A stretch of DNA of 64,000 bases from Fratercula arctica (Eukaryota > Chordata > Aves > Charadriiformes > Alcidae): the NCBI GenBank assembly GCA_947846985.1, contig CANTUZ010000008.1, positions 38,148,817 to 38,212,816 on the forward strand, given 5' to 3'. Each line of letters begins with the position of its first letter. Positions within the stretch are counted from its first letter, which is position 1. The notes beneath the pieces are model-generated. The model did not search any database. It was given only the letters and a program-made list of their open reading frames with translations, and had not been told where the DNA came from. This document shows, in pieces, positions 25,640-38,792 of the stretch. Both the position numbers and the translations under genes were made by a program.

Positions 25640-28600
25640 CTGGAAAGAAAACCCAAAGACAATCACTTCTGATACTATAAACCCATTTTCCATTTTCATA
25701 TTTTATTTTGCATTTTATTTTAAATAGCATTACATTGGGTATTAAGCTCATGGAAGCCAAATACCTGACAATTCGCTACCTGATCTTGATTTTAAAACCT
25801 AATGGATTGTAATGTTACCTAATGTTAATAATGGGTTGTAGTAACTCACGAGGAGGTTACCATTTGGGTACCTGATTTAAAACTTTCTGAAACTGCCTGA
25901 ACTAGCTATTTCTATGTACAGCCTCAAGGAACATTCATTATTTCACTTTTAGAACTTGCATTCTAAAATAAAAAAATATACTGCATGGTAACATAATAAT
26001 TTAATTGGTTTTCAAAGCGTGGCCTTTCACAAGTATACATATATCCGTTCTGTAACAGCAATGAATCCTCAAATTACATCAATGTTACAGGGATTGCTCC
26101 TGTTGGAAAACAACGAGACCTTACAAAAGGTATTGCTTTCCTTTAGGTAAGGAAATGGAGACTCAGGCAGCCATCACAGGTGGGATTATGCAGTCTTACA
26201 CACAGTCTTTATTAAAAGGACAGCAAATAAGCACATAAAGAGATACTGCAAACTTTCAAACTATTCGGATTCACTGAATGACGTAACATCACCTTGTAGT
26301 CTTATACTTCCGCGCAGAAAATGTTTGCAGGTAGGAGGTATGGCACAGCAATATCCAACAATATTCCAACCAATATTCTATAGGTTCAATAGTTGAGTTA
26401 AAATGGTGAAAAATGAAAATGTCAAAAAGTCATTCTCCCCTCTTGAATTGATAGGGAGTGGGAAGGAGATCTGAAGCAGGAACAGCTGGTACAATGGGAC
26501 ATGCATCCTCCATTGCCACCTTCCCCCTTCTGCAACACGTGCAGGAGAAAGTGCCGTTTGGGTTCTCATGCCCATTCCCAACCCGTGGTGGTGCTGACTG
26601 GCAAACGCCAACGGAGTAACCGAGATGTTTGTTTGAGATATTTATCTGTACTACTGCCGCAGGAGCGACATCATGAGGCCCTCGTATAACTGATCCTGGG
26701 TCTCCCAGGGAAAAGAGTCCTCACCACCTTCTTACAAACAGATGCAAATGTTGCAAAGGAAAACTCCCCACGCTACTGAGCTCCTTCCGATTGCCAGGTG
26801 AGTGAAATGCTGTTCTAGAAGGGCATTTTTGTTCTATCGCTCCTTAGGCTTTTTCATCTTTTTTTACTCCTCTTTTGTCATTCTTCTCAGCTCTGCCCTT
26901 TCAGAGCACAACTAGTGAACTATTATTAGATCCAATTATCGCCTCTCTTCCAAAAGGACCAAACTCTTCCTCCGACCCCGCTCAGCTGGCACTGGCCACC
27001 CCATGAGCTTAGTTAATGCCTCTCTTTACGATGGCCCCAAATCCCCTTGGTGCCATCTATCACACACAGAGCAGATAACCCGAGCTCTTGCGGTCCATGT
27101 CCTGGAAAAGGTTGTCTGCAGGAGGTGGGATTTGGATGCACCCACAAGATCGTTAGTGTCTTCTAATAGCTTTGGGGATCCAACCAGTTTATCATCTCTG
27201 AGGCACATAAATACAATGCGGCTTCTGGAAGGAGACCCCTACGTAGTTACTGATTTCACAAAAACTCAGACTTCTCTCTACAAAAGGCACTGCTAGGAGT
27301 CATCTGGGATAGGAATTTTAACACGCAGAAGCAGTCATATAAGAGGATTAAAAGACCACTTTTGGTCAGATTAAGTTTGTTATGCAACTATACATTTTTA
27401 AAATACTCTCCTCCCCTCTCTCCCAGCACATTCTGAAGCAATAATGTTATTAAATGGCTACAGTTTCCAGTCATTTCATGCAACACTCAACTGTGAGAAT
27501 GAGCACAAATGGCTTAGTTGCTTGGTCTTATAAAATGAAGTCAGAGAAAACATGGTCTAACTGGTCCTTTTGAATTATGAACCCAAACAGCTCCAGAATA
27601 AACGCTATCCCTAACACCTTCTGTTATAATCCATCATTTCATAAAATGATTGTTTTAAAACACCGTAACATACATATACATATTTATATATGGGAGTCTC
27701 TAAAACAACAACAAAAAAATTCTAACAATCAGTATATTGAAATCTAAAGAAGGCAAGAAAAATTTCTCACACTACCAAGTCTTGTTTTCAAAATTACACA
27801 GGCAACGAAGATGCAGATCTCACTAAGTCTCTCCAATTCTACTTTTACCTACAGCTAGTTCTATTTTATGATCTGTGACACTGAGCTTTAAAATAAATAA
27901 CCCTCGTTACAGAATGACTTTAAAACCACGGACATCTCTTAAATTACCTCTCACCTTTAATTTTTAATTTATATATAAATTGGGGAAAAACTTAATTTGG
28001 AATAACATTAAGACCAAAAAAATTAACTCCCTCTGGTCACATTTAGTTGAACACCTCTTTCTGATGGGGGTGTCAACATCGCTATCATTTAACAGTCACG
28101 TAACAATTAGGTCAAACACCAGTTCTGACTAAATTAGGAAATAATCTTATATGTACAGAATGCTGTGATTGACTGGCAACATCACAAATAAATGAACTCA
28201 TTTTCACACGTAGGACCAACCAAATTCTTTGCCTAATTTATTCATGTCATATGAGTTGGGGAAGTAAAGCTACATTAAATGTCAGGGTTTTAGATAAGCG
28301 GCTTCTGTTTACGTCAAGTGCTGCAGCATACGAAGCACTTCAACATTTGTTAGGAGCCTAAGTAACTTCTTCATTATGACACTGAAACTGAATTTATAAA
28401 ATGTGTTTAGAAATGTGTTTTATGGAAATTGCCCTTCCTATTAATCCCCAACGCATATGTGAAAGCTTGATAAATCTGACTTTACAAAAACACTGTGCCA
28501 CAGAAGCACTGAAAGAAATGAAAGCAAGTGCAATTTCAGATGGGACCAAAGTAACAGGAAATTATTCAGATGTATTATAGCTGTATGCTGTATCCATTAA

Positions 28601-31600
28601 AAAAAAAAAAAAAGGGTGTGTGTGTGTGGAAATAAACTGCATAGCGTGATATAAACATGTACCAAAATGAAAAATGAAATATGCCTTGCTACGACATTCT
28701 CGGTGGAACTGAGCTCTCCTCCAGTCCAAGGTCACTGGGCTGCACCTCTCTCTGTGCCAACACCAGAGCCCGCTCTCCACCCACACCGAGCAACTCCGCC
28801 TCTGTATTCCGCATCCTCCTCCTGAGAGAGGTTAGATGGGAATCACTTCTTCGGGAACGGATACAGAGGAATAAAAATTTTAAAAAAAAAAAAAAAAAAA
28901 TCTGTTCTACTTTGAAACAAGCAGGATTTGCTCATGGCCTTTCCTTACATATGTGCCCCCCTTCCCCTCTTCTCTCAGCTAGAGACACTTAACATTTTTG
29001 TTTCATGCTAACTCCAACTGATTATAAAGTTAGAAAGTCAATAAATGAAGTGGAAGTTTTGAGCCTCACACCTCTTCGAATCATCACATACAGAAAACCT
29101 GAAAAGCAAGGATATGAGTACAGCTAAACAAAGGCTTAATCAATGAGGGCAAATTTATCTTCTCTTCAGTATTTGCAGGATGAGAAACACACAAATCCCA
29201 GCCTGCAGAAAGGTCAGAGTAACACACAGCTTCTGATGTTCATGATAGGAAAGTAGAATTCCACTATTTATTCTGGCTACAGTCTAGGATATAATCACAA
29301 TTTCATATTTGCTCTTCACTGTGTCACAGCAGATTTTACAGCAGGTCAGTTTTTCTCATTACACAACAGCGGATTTCACTGGCAGTACCAACATCGGGCA
29401 TCTTCCCTTTCCTCTTTCACCACAGCGCTCCCTTGTCACCTGCTCCCAAACTTATTCAAATTAACCTTTTTAAAACCATGGATTAGTTCCTTAACTTTGT
29501 TCATGGTGCAGCCTGCTCAAGTCACAGCAGCACAGCTGAAGACGACGGTGAGCTACGGTACAGGGGAAGGAAGAAACAGCCAAGTACTCCTGAAGCCGGT
29601 GCTACTGTTGGAACCTCCATGTCGTAACATGTCCTGAGATACTGGTGTTTCAGGCAGGATTTGCGTCTTTATTGAAGAGATCACCTAAGTCCTGTCGCAG
29701 CATGTGTATGTATATACCAGCTCTAGCACAAACCTTAACTGAACCCCATTGTCCCATCATCCTACTCTCTGTCCGCCTTGGACTATCTCATAAAAACTAT
29801 TTTATTTTTCCCATTTCACAACAGTTTCTGTGATGGAGACATGACTTGAGAGGTTCTCAGGCACAGTTGCTCATTCCCATCCCTGCGCTGCAGTTTGTTG
29901 CCCCAGTATGATACTATAAACAATCACCAAAGTGATCCAGCTTCGAGCAAAACGGCAGCAAAACACTTTAAAAGTAACGCAGTATATTTCGGCATTTCAG
30001 TTTATTGTGCAGTTCCCACCCCCAAGTGCTTCTACTGCAAAGACTCTTAATGCTTTAGCGAATCATTCTTTGCTGACACCTTTTGTCTTTCAAGGCAGGG
30101 ACAAAAATTTCAGCTGTCGCAGAGATGAAAAAAAAAAAAAAGCATATCCATTTATTTCAGGTTTGGCGTTGCTGAAACTCTGGCTATTTGGACTAGTCCA
30201 TTAAATTCACATGTGGGTTTAGTAATTATTGCCTCCAGCTGCTCCTTCTCTGCCCCCTGCCAGAAGCTATTATTCCCCACTTACACCACAATAATTGTTT
30301 ATTTGATCACCCTTGAAACCAGATCTGCCCCTAGTAGAACAATTTGCTTAAGCACAGCCCGTGGGACCAAGTGTATATGAAATTCGACAACATGAACTGC
30401 ACAGGAGAAAGAATCCGCTATACCAGTCACAAGTTCATCAGACGTAGCTTTATCTTTTTTCCTCCCTCTTCCTTCAAACAGTTCACATTATTTAGGGTAT
30501 CTTCTTGCTCAAAATTTCCTCATTTCTACACTACCTTGGTGTGACCGCATGAGCTCCTTCCTATTTTCCTCTCCGCTGCCATTTCCAACTACGGAGCGAT
30601 CTAGATAGAGTTGTAGAAGATGATGCCGGGCAAGACCAGGGGCTTTGGGAAGTAGCGTGGAGCAGTTCTCCGAGAGCCTTTACAAGTTACTTTGATCTGT
30701 TCTCCCAGACACATGAAATCTAAGGCATGATTTATGAATTAAAAAAAAAAAAAAAAAGCAAGCTAAAAATTGTGAGTTCTATACCTGGGTCGTTTTAATT
30801 GTAAATATTTATGTATTTAAATAAAGTAGCTGCAATTAAATAAGGGTGAAAAGATAATGCAATGGCACTTGTATCCCATAGATTATTTGCTTTTTTAGTT
30901 TTGAAAATTACCTTTTTAAATAAAGATGCAACTAGCTTCTGTGGAAAACTGTTTTCAACTGAAATAATCATTTACAGTAAAAATTAAATAGAAATATATT
31001 TAAAAAAATAGAAAAATATAGCATGTTGGTTTAACGTTATTTTTCTCCTGTGACTTTCTTCATGTTTAATTGTTTAGAATCGCAGTAATATAGTCACATG
31101 ATATAGATCTTATCCTCTCATTGACATTATTTTTTTTCCTGCAAGTCGTTACTTCGAAGTCTGATGTGCTGGTCAGGCTGACGATTCAGATCACTCGGTT
31201 AGCTTCAAAATGGCAGAGCACTATCCACATCTTAAACCTGCAGCGGTATTTCTCCACCACCCTCTTAGTCTTCAGGTTACAGCACTGCATCGCCTTCTAA
31301 TTGCTCTGAGCACTCTTTCCTGTACCCAAAAAAATTGGCTATTCTGGACTTCTCAAAAGGCTGTGTGACTCCAAGAAGTGTGCAATTAGCTCATACACAC
31401 CAATCATATGAATGCCATCTTCAAGTGAAGCTACTACTTCACATTTCTAAAATATAATTATGGATATCCATCTTATGCTCTAATTTATACATTAAAAACA
31501 TGTCCCCAAGTTGCCTCCTCTGCAGCTTTCTGGGACCTGCAGACTAAGGTAGGAAAAACGTTCCAAGGAGTCAGCAAAGAAATTCCAGCTTGACTGCATC

Positions 31601-33245
31601 AGTGCATCTCAACAGTAAACGATATCATGGCAAAATGGATGATCTTTCAGTTATAGCTTCCTAAACCATTTAGGACTTAGCGCCAAACCAGCATCAGCAA
31701 GTCTACCAAGACATCTCGAAAACCAGCGCAGGAAACGAGAACTGCTCAAATGCGTTCCCAACGTGCAACACCTCCTGCAAAGCAAGCCGTTATGGTCCAC
31801 AGCACCATTCATTTCAAAGTAATTCAGAATGTTGCATAATGAAATCTAACTTGCAGCGATCTGACCTCGACCAATGCGTGGTGAACTCCATCACGTCTGT
31901 AAGGGCGACATGAAGCTGCACGTGCATAAAAAGCAGCCCCTCTGTTAATAGCTGCTTCCAAAGCCAGCAAGCTCCTGGAATACCAAACTGAGAAGCGCAT
32001 GACCAGTGCCACGGCCATGCAGGCTGTCAGCAGCCTATCAACGTGATCTTAATTTTGCCAGGTATAACTCAGTCAACCATACACCAAATTTATTAACCTC
32101 GTTCCATCGCGTAATCCAGGTCAGGGCAGAATCACACAAAAACATCCTCTCAAAGTAGTTTGAATGCACGCCGAATAACACAGGTTTTCGGGTTATAAAA
32201 TTGTTGTTGCTTTGTTCTGCTAATGGATTATAAACTAACCTGATAATCTAGTCTAATTACTGCAATCATCTAATGTTGACTGCCAAAAAAAAACCCCAGA
32301 GCCAAGACCAAGAGGACAAACAGTAAAATCTCAAACTAGAAGCAAGGACAAATGTTTTAATAAGTTTTCCTAATTTGTAGATTAGTATTGTAGCATCACT
32401 ATCCCAGATCAATTTTTGAAAACCCATGAAGCTTTCCACCTCAGACTCCTAGAACAACACTGGCAAATACACAGCTGGACAGGCACTAAAAAGACAGTCT
32501 TTTCAGTACTATTGCAAGCTATAAATGGAGACCTTAGCTATGAAAAAGACGCTCAAGGTGCCAAGAGAAAAACAAAATTTACTGTTCCTCTTATGAGGAA
32601 AAATAATCATCTGGTTTTAGACAAGAAACCGTTCTTCTGACCATCAAGGCAGAATCTGAAAAGTGAAGGGTCTTAAATCAAGTAGGGAGATGAGTCCTTA
32701 TGGAACACAGATACATGGCTCCATTTATTATATTGTTAATCCTTGCACAGCTGTGTATATGAGGTTAATGGTTTAAAAGCAAACTCAGGCAAATAACTTG
32801 TTCGCAATAATATGAAAATTTTTAGCTTCAAATAGAAATTACTTCTCACATATACTAGGCCTACTTACATTATTTCTGTAACGTATTAGCTAATAGTTAA
32901 TTACCTATTAGTTGTTGCCCAACTTTCAATGAACTATTTATGAACTTAATCTCAATGTACATTTTGTCTCGCATGCGTACCAAGAGCGCAGTGCACCTAT
33001 CCACTTACCCAATACTGCTAAATTTGCATGTGCTTAAGCTTTTGAGTGGGGTATTTCAGCTTTAACTCAAAACTGGAATGTGTCAGACTTTACGTAAAAG
33101 AAATATGGAAATGATTTTTAGATGTTAAGTTCGTCAGCCTACCTCACAGAGAATTTAAATTAAGACATCAAGTTACCCAAAGTCCCTCTGTAAGGATGTT
33201 TCTTTCACAAGGTAAAACTGATATTTAGTAAATTAAAATACTTGC
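25640..33245 (-). other. UBR3 intron, probable GC-AG type
   Basis: 7,606 bases. The splice ends as modelled are GCAAGT and TTTTCTTTCCAG. It holds A-runs at 28599, 28882, 30128 and 30741 and a short GT repeat at 28615-28628. No interspersed repeat is recognised. Confidence 0.8.
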
Positions 33246-33351
33246 TCTGAATTTTTATCCTGGCTCGGCTGCGTTAGTTTTCTCCAGGGATTGTAGGCAG
33301 AGTCTATACTGTAGAGGCGCATGTGCATGGCCAACACGTGGAACAGCTGAT
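33246..33351 (-). CDS. UBR3: UBR3 exon with a likely GC donor
   Basis: Two bases complete Asn of NQLFHVLAMHMRLYSIDSAY, followed by NPWRKLTQPSQDKNSE. The acceptor is ACCTTTCAG. The donor is unusual. The only in-frame way to join the strong acceptor at 25640 is to end at GA and use GCAAGT as a GC donor; this gives the same residue count between KLTQ and PEVP as I recall for the mammalian protein. The alternative is a GT donor four bases on (exon to 33242) with a poorer acceptor at 25624, giving a product four residues shorter. Confidence 0.85.
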
Positions 33352-34499
33352 CTGAAAGGTGAAGAAGACAGATTGCTCATTATTATGCACAGTAATAGAA
33401 GTATTTTACATTAAGTTGCCATCGTTTATTTTACAAGATTCTGAAAAGTCTGTCATCTCATTCCAAAGAAGCTTGTACGCTAACAAACATAATCTTATTA
33501 CTCTTTTTTTAACGTGTATTTTAAAAAATGTTTTGAAGAGAAGTAAGATTTCAATAGAAGGCAGTGAACTTATGCATGTATATGACAACATCATTTTGTT
33601 CTCTCTCCTGAAATTCTGAAACAGAGAAAGGCCGTTTAGAAAGCTTCGACCAGATCTCGGTTGTTTTAGCGCTCATAAAAAACCCCAAACAGCTGCACGT
33701 AACTTAATGATAGGTCTTTTTAAAAATCCTGTTTTATTTGCTGTTATATCGCTAAGGTTCCACACTCCCTTCACTTCCCTCTCCAGTGTAGGCCAGGAGC
33801 TGTGATTTCCTAAACATCTCTTCTAACCAGAGACTGATAAACTCTTAACACACAGCTTTTATTTCTCTCTCTCACAGCTAAGTCTGTGCCCAACATATTT
33901 GAAATTAACCTGAAGTTGACAGTAGTTCTGGCCTACAGCAGGATCACTTCAGCTCTTCATCCTTAAAAGGTTATTATTCTTTCTGCCTTTGTAAGGTTAT
34001 TTTGTAGGTAACTTTTGGAAGAGAAAAACCACACCACAGTGACGCTAAAGTAGTGACTGTCTTTGTAACTGCAGAGATTTGTCTGCGCAACCCGCAGGCA
34101 AAGTTTGCTGATATCCATCAATCGAAAGCCTTCTGTACATCCACTGTGGCAAAAATATAATTTCCGAAACACTTCTAGAACCTTTGGAACAAAGGATGCT
34201 TAGTTTATTATTCATGCACATTACTGCAATACCCTATATTAAAATGGACACTTTTCATTTCTCTATGAATCACATGATCAACACAGAAGAAGAAAACATC
34301 TAATCCTTTCTGCCCTTAAGCGTGCTAAGAAGGGAGGCACCGTGTATGTTGACAGAGAGGTATGTACAATAAGAATTTCAGACTTCACTTCTTTTTCTGT
34401 GTTTATAATACAGTTACAGTTTGGAAAAAAAATACATCTTTTTTTTTATCTTCGTGGGTTTATATTAAAATCAGTATTTCAAAATACTGTTTCCCATGA

Positions 34500-34730
34500 T
34501 TTTGTTCACTTTTTCCCTCCTGTCACACTGTGTTCTTGCTATTTGCTCCATGGTTGCTCCTCCTGTTCAATTTTCTGGGATCCTGCTTCCTTCCTCCCTT
34601 TCATTTTAACTTTTTCCCTTTGTATCTTGCTGTCTCCTTTCCCCCCCAACCCCTCTTTTATTCTTTCAATTGATCCCTTTGCCTCCTACTCTCTGAATCT
34701 CTCTCCCTTCTCTCTACAACCCACTTGCTC
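34500..34730 (+). repeat. Pyrimidine-rich stretch
   Basis: About 230 bases strongly enriched in C and T on the + strand (for example TCCTTTCCCCCCCAACCCCT), purine-rich in the transcript. The + strand ORF through it (34342-34764) owes its Ser/Phe/Leu/Pro-rich translation to this bias. Confidence 0.7.
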
Positions 34731-37700
34731 AACCTACGCGCTCGCTCGCAGGTCCTCTTTTTGAAGTAGAAATAGCAGCTATTAATTTATTTTCCATAAA
34801 TAGACAATTACTCAGAGGTACGCAATGGCCAAAAAAGTCGCAAGATGGAGTCAGCTGACTGCCAGAGCCTGAGGGCTGTAATTAGCTCCTGGGGTTTGTA
34901 AAATAATTGGAGATGCAGATGGCATTGGAATTGATTGCTGTCACCTGCTTTCTGAAAAAAAGCAGTCAATGAGGACAAAATAAGTTATCTTTTCTCCTGG
35001 CAAGAGATTCTAGCAAAACCTTGCTTTGCTGACAAATTTCAAAACCCTGAAAATATACTGATATTTCATCAAAATAATAAAAAACCCCTGCCAGTATGGT
35101 TTTGTTTCGAATGAAACCCATGAAAGTATCTATTCCTTCCCTCGTGCCTCTCCACTACTAAAAGAAATGAAATTTTTTTTCTGAACTGCTCCTTGCCTCA
35201 AACAGAAATAGGTACTATGCAAAAAGAGATAAAAGCTTAGCATAATTAATTAACCCTCTGTTCCTTTAATAGCTATTTTCCTGAGCTTTTACTGATATGA
35301 AATTAAGCAGGCAGGCATCAAATTCTAGCACTGGAGAATTTATTTGTAATCTCCAAGCACATAATGTTTATGGAATCAAGATATATTCTAACATTCGACT
35401 AAATCTGAACAGAAAAATATCAGCCTTGTAAGACAATATTTTTTGCTTGTGATTAAGGCAGCTATTGTTCCTTTACAACAAAAGGTGTTTAGCACGTAAA
35501 TGTAAAGCTAGGAAGTAGTTAATAAGATATGGTTACAATGACCTTTTAGGAGATATTTATGAATTGACTTAAAAACATGAAGACACCCTCTCAGGCAACG
35601 CAGCAGGGCCATGGGGGTCTCCAGGCTCGGGGCAGCCGAGGGCTAACGCCCAAGGGGAGCGTCACCGCCAGCATGGCCCGACGGCACGCACCTTCCCTGC
35701 GGGCTAAAGCGAGCCCCGATCAGGCTACTGCATCCATACTCGCGTTTCTGACAACATTTCTAACAATTAGCAAAAACTAAGGCCTAGCCAGAGGAAGATA
35801 CAAAGGTTTATTTCTTCACAAAAATTCTTCTGTTTGTGACTCCAGCTGCTTTACCTCCACTTCACTATGATTATGGAATATTGGAGAAAGCCAAGGAGAA
35901 CACCTGAGGACCCATAATATAGAACCGGCAACTTCTCTGCGCAGAGTCCTTGGTGTTTCACCACATCCTTACGCGTGAGGGACTGGCAGGAACCTGCCTT
36001 GGGCCAAGTGAATTCCAGAGGTTTTGTTCCTCTGACCGCATCATTCCGAAACGGAAACATAAAAATACAGAATAACTTCCCATTTCTTAATAGACTACTT
36101 AGAAGCTTTAAAATACACTTTTTCTTTTTTTTTTTTCTAAAATATCCAAGTAACAGCAAAACATTAACACGACTGCGGCCCACAAACAAGACCCTTGCAA
36201 AGTCTTGCCAAGAATGGAAAGGAAGGCCGTAACCCCCTGGGCATCCACCGCTTACAGTGGATCTTACGGCCAGTTCTCCCCAGGACAGCCCACCTTTCTG
36301 AGTGGGAAAGACAGGATCTGGATGTAGCTCAGAGTCTCCAAAATAACATCGTTAACAAAATTTGTTAGAAGAATATTAATTTTGGAAAGCATGGCAGCAA
36401 CAAAATTAAGAGGATGATAATTATGCAGTCACAACAAAATGAGTATTAGAGGTTTATTGATAACAAATCATGAGAAGTAAGGAGTGAAAAGAATTTGAAT
36501 ATGGTCCTCCCTCTCCTAATAACTTCATAATATTTGAGACAGGCTGCATCCAGTTAAATTGAATAAAGATAAAAATCACAAAATTTGAATGCACAATATA
36601 ACTTCTTGCTGGAAGTCATCAGGGGCTTGGCAGGATTCCAGTATTTAGACATTTAAGTGGGCAAGATTATTACTGGCTTTAAAACATATTCGTACGACTC
36701 AAATATTACCCACATTGAAGCAGCGCGGTCTCGATTCTCCCAGCTATTTTAGTTGGTCTCTGTTTTCACAGAATGCGTGTAAAGCTTATATAAAACACTT
36801 AATAGAATCATCTAGATTAGCAGCTAGGCATTAGCTTTGACTTTGATTCTTATTAGCCGCCTTAATTCCATTTCTAAAAATTACAAAAATAAATCTATTG
36901 CTCCGTACACTGCTGCTCTTGGTACGTTCTTTTCAATTCTTCCTATACCAGCTCTACTTCTCAGGTTTATCCTGCTGTGAGAGCGGAGCAATAAACTCAG
37001 TTGGAATCGGTACTTTCAAAGGAGCAGCTCAAAGCAAAAGACCCTGTCCTTGCACTGGGACTGAAGCTATTAGAGAAGTGTTCGAATGCTGCTCCTCTCA
37101 TAAAAAACCCCCGAAGATAATGGGTATTTTGTCTACATATCCACACTGCCTGCACTAGCACCTCCAGTTGCATTCTTTACTATTTTTAGTATTAAAGTAC
37201 ACTGATTTTACAGAAGCTGACAAAGCTCTTAATTTTCTGCTATGCCAAAGTACATAAAGCAAGAGTCTATAAAGGTGATTTCACAGCTCTTTTCAGGGCT
37301 AGCGTGGTATGCACAGCACAGAAGATGACTAAATTCAGAGCGATGACCAGATAGGGATTTGATAAATGAACAGCAGAACTTACAAAAAACGCTGTGCTGA
37401 ACAGACAAAAATGAGTGATTCAGGAAGTTACAATGCAGGTCTAAGTTTTGGTCGCACTAGTAATCTTGGTTTGGTCTTTGCCAAAGTGATCCCAAATTTC
37501 TACATGAGTTTTGCTGCCTTTTTTTCCTTCTTTGTCTGGTCTTTTGACTGTAAACTCTCAGATTACCAAAGCTGAAATCAGAGGATTTTTTTCTGTTATT
37601 AATGCCACTTCCACAATGTATAGCAATGTGCTGTAATAATGATGACAAAGAAAATGAAGGAATTTGGTGACTTTGTTTTGCTTGCAGAAGTCTAGATGTG

Positions 37701-38470
37701 CTTATTCCCCAGTCTCTCTCGTGTTTTAGAAGGATGTAAATAACACATACTGCTGTCATGAAAATCTCTACTTTGCTATTTTGATTCAGTCTTCTCTTTT
37801 TTCATTCTATAAATTAGTATTCATATTTACAATGTCAGAAGGTCACAAAAGACAGTGACACAGCTGTTCACTGCCAAGTGGAACTGAAAACATCCTTGTT
37901 CCAACTGCTGTGTGAAAATCTTACCAGACCAGAGACATTATACCCTTCTCCAAAAGTTTGCTGGGACTATCAAGGAAAACGTAGATTATAACAAAACCCA
38001 CTTGATACGACCAGATGGGACTTGATGGTTAATAAGGAGATTGAGGATTTTTTTTTTTCCTCCTTGTAGAGATGGATATAGTCCACTTATCAACAGCAGC
38101 TGCAGAGACCTGCTGACAGCATCTTCCCATTCATCACTGATCCAGTAGATTGGAATCAGTGAAGAAAAAAAACCGTGAAGGTCAGGGAAAGCCTATTAAG
38201 GCATTAAGACATGAATAGTCTTTACAAAATCTCAGGCCTTAATTGCTGATGAAGCAACTAATCATCCTCAACACCAAACTTGCCAGCGTATGAAATCAAC
38301 TTTAGCAACAGAACTGTAACGGTACCTGTCTTTGCCGCTCCTGTGCTAGGTATGAATGGCATACCAAGCTCTTTAGGAAATAGTTAGGATCATCTGTTGG
38401 TGAGAAAAACTGCTTTTTCAAAGTTAACATGAATGCATGGGCACCAAAGATCTGCAGATTGCCAGCTATT

Positions 38471-38556
38471 AACTAAAAAAAACCAAAACACCCCAAACCA
38501 AGCCAAAAAACCCAAACCAAACCAACGAACCACAGAAACCCACCGTACCAAGGCAA
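38471..38556. repeat. A/C-rich low-complexity tract
   Basis: Blocks of AACCAAAACACCCCAAACCA, then AAAAAACCCAAACCAAACCA. In the sense strand it reads as degenerate GGTTTGG repeats. It resembles the tract at 13.6 kb. Confidence 0.88.
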
Positions 38557-38745
38557 AAAGCATTCCTGAGAACTACTTTTCTTCTTTTTATTTTCAGTGG
38601 CTGCAGAGAGGTGCGTAGGAATCTTTGCGACCGCATTCACATGAGTAGATTACAGGAAGGAGATAGTTGCAACTGAGCAATTCATAAAAGAATTAGGTTT
38701 TTCTTCCTACAGGAATGAACCGTACTTAGTGGTTCCAAGTATCAC

Positions 38746-38792
38746 CAGCCACGTTGATAAAATGGAAACAGCCATTACTATCAACGTGGTTG
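38746..38792. other. Two-part perfect hairpin
   Basis: CCACGTTGATA (38749-38759) pairs perfectly with TATCAACGTGG (38779-38789). A G-T and two more pairs extend the outside, and AATGG/CCATT (38761-38765, 38772-38776) pair inside around a six-base loop. Lies in the large UBR3 intron. Confidence 0.8.

Noticed and set aside
34342..34764. 140-codon + strand ORF
   Set aside because: Its Ser/Phe/Leu/Pro-rich translation follows from the pyrimidine-rich strand bias.
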